A stretch of 20,785 bases of DNA from Aphelenchoides besseyi (lineage: Eukaryota; Nematoda; Chromadorea; Rhabditida; Aphelenchoididae). A program made the translations under genes and the position numbers. The stretch lies in NCBI GenBank assembly GCA_024699855.1, contig JAMPIQ010000017.1, positions 20,542 to 41,326 on the forward strand, written 5' to 3'. The notes under the pieces are model-generated. The model did not search any database. It saw only the letters and a program-made list of their open reading frames with translations, and was not told the origin of the DNA. Below, piece by piece: positions 20,238 through 20,785 of this stretch (position 1 is its first letter; every line of letters starts with the position of its first letter).

Positions 20238-20661
20238 CTAATGAGTTGTACACTGTCTCTACCACGAGCTCGGTGAAATTGTAGTATCGGTGAAGATGCC
20301 GGTTAATCGCAACGGGACGGAAAGACCCCGTGAACCTTCACTACAACTTAACATTGATTTTGAATGCCAGATGTGTAGGATAGTTGGGAGACTATGAAGC
20401 AGGTTCGCCAGGATTTTGTGGAGTCATCGTTGAAATACCAACCTTCTGTTATTTAGAGTCTAATCCCTGAGAGGGGAGACATTGTTTGGTGGGTAGTTTT
20501 GACTGGGGTGGTCGCCTCCTAAAAGGTAACGGAGGCTCGCCGCAAGGTACCCTCAGTACGGTTGGTAATCGTACGCAGAGCGCATTAGTATAAGGGTGCT
20601 TGACTGTGAGGCTAACAAGCCGAGCAGGTGCGAAAGCAGGTCATAGTGATCCGGTGGTTCT

Positions 20662-20717
<56 letters not shown>

Positions 20718-20746
20718 ACCGCCCAAGAGTTCATATCGACGGCGGT

Positions 20747-20785
<39 letters not shown>
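18194..20785 (+). rRNA. rrl: 23S ribosomal RNA, 3' end cut by the window; lineage changes inside
   Basis: The gene starts near 18,194, before ggtggatgcc, and proceeds in normal order: gtagtggcgagcgaacgggg (18,457-18,476), ggtgaaaggccaatcaaact (19,039-19,058), the helix 69-71 region with the invariant taactataacggtcctaagg core (from 20,174), and gatgtcggctcatcacatcc (20,759-20,778). It stops in domain V, before the sarcin-ricin loop. The first ~230 nt match the Rhizobiaceae pattern. From about 18,430 on, the variable helices do not look alphaproteobacterial and resemble Bacteroidota by eye. Collinearity is good, so the gene call is firm; its origin is not. Confidence 0.93.
20174..20200 (+). 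other. I-CeuI-type recognition core in 23S
   Basis: The 27-nt conserved helix 69-71 sequence beginning taactataacggtcctaagg and ending tagcgaa is complete here. It is the well-known I-CeuI homing-endonuclease site found in most bacterial 23S genes. No intron or homing-endonuclease ORF interrupts it. Confidence 0.9.

Noticed and set aside
15442..20785. Small ORFs inside 16S, the spacer and 23S
   Set aside because: They overlap conserved rRNA or tRNA structure and have no protein-family resemblance or ribosome-binding context.
1..20785. CRISPR arrays, prophage, insertion sequences or toxin-antitoxin modules
   Set aside because: I saw no regularly spaced repeats, phage or transposase motifs, or small paired ORFs with supportable identity on either strand.

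Overview
The window looks like part of a Rhizobiaceae (Agrobacterium/Rhizobium-type alphaproteobacterium) chromosome, assembled from noisy long reads of a mixed sample. The organism call rests on three things: the gene order prfA-prmC-DUF4167-clpB-M23 peptidase, the 16S variable regions, and a 1.2-kb 16S-23S spacer with tRNA-Ile and tRNA-Ala. I found no convincing new biological system. The most striking structures here are most simply explained as assembly or polishing artefacts, and the annotation says so.

Layout. Arm 1 (1-6593) carries the 3' part of an M23 peptidase gene (+), then on the minus strand clpB, a DUF4167 gene and prmC. A 649-nt unduplicated spacer (6594-7242) holds only the C-terminal half of prfA. 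At about 7243 the sequence folds back. From there to about 14,333 it is the reverse complement of arm 1: prmC, DUF4167 and clpB on the plus strand, M23 on the minus strand, all riddled with small indels and containing an 80-nt G tract. From 14,334 to about 14,900 the noisy copy runs past arm 1 into the N-terminal part of the M23 gene. A noncoding leader follows, then a divergent rrn operon: 16S, tRNA-Ile(GAT), tRNA-Ala(TGC), and a 23S cut by the window end.

Arm 1 is itself imperfect: at least eleven frameshifts break its five genes. At six or more of these sites the fold-back copy has the intact reading, so the two arms look like two noisy readings of one locus, not a decayed paralogue. The 16S gene alternates between Rhizobiaceae-like variable regions and Enterobacterales-like conserved blocks. 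The 23S starts Rhizobiaceae-like and becomes a different lineage (Bacteroidota-like by eye) after about 18,430. Both fit cross-mapping of reads from other community members.

Biology that can be read through the noise. prfA and prmC form a translation-termination pair (RF1 and its methyltransferase) with overlapping ends. clpB is a heat-shock disaggregase with its own sigma-32 (RpoH)-type promoter and flanking terminators. The M23 protein is a membrane-anchored periplasmic peptidoglycan endopeptidase homologue converging on clpB. The rrn operon has a boxA antitermination element and a leader/spacer stem for RNase III release of 16S.
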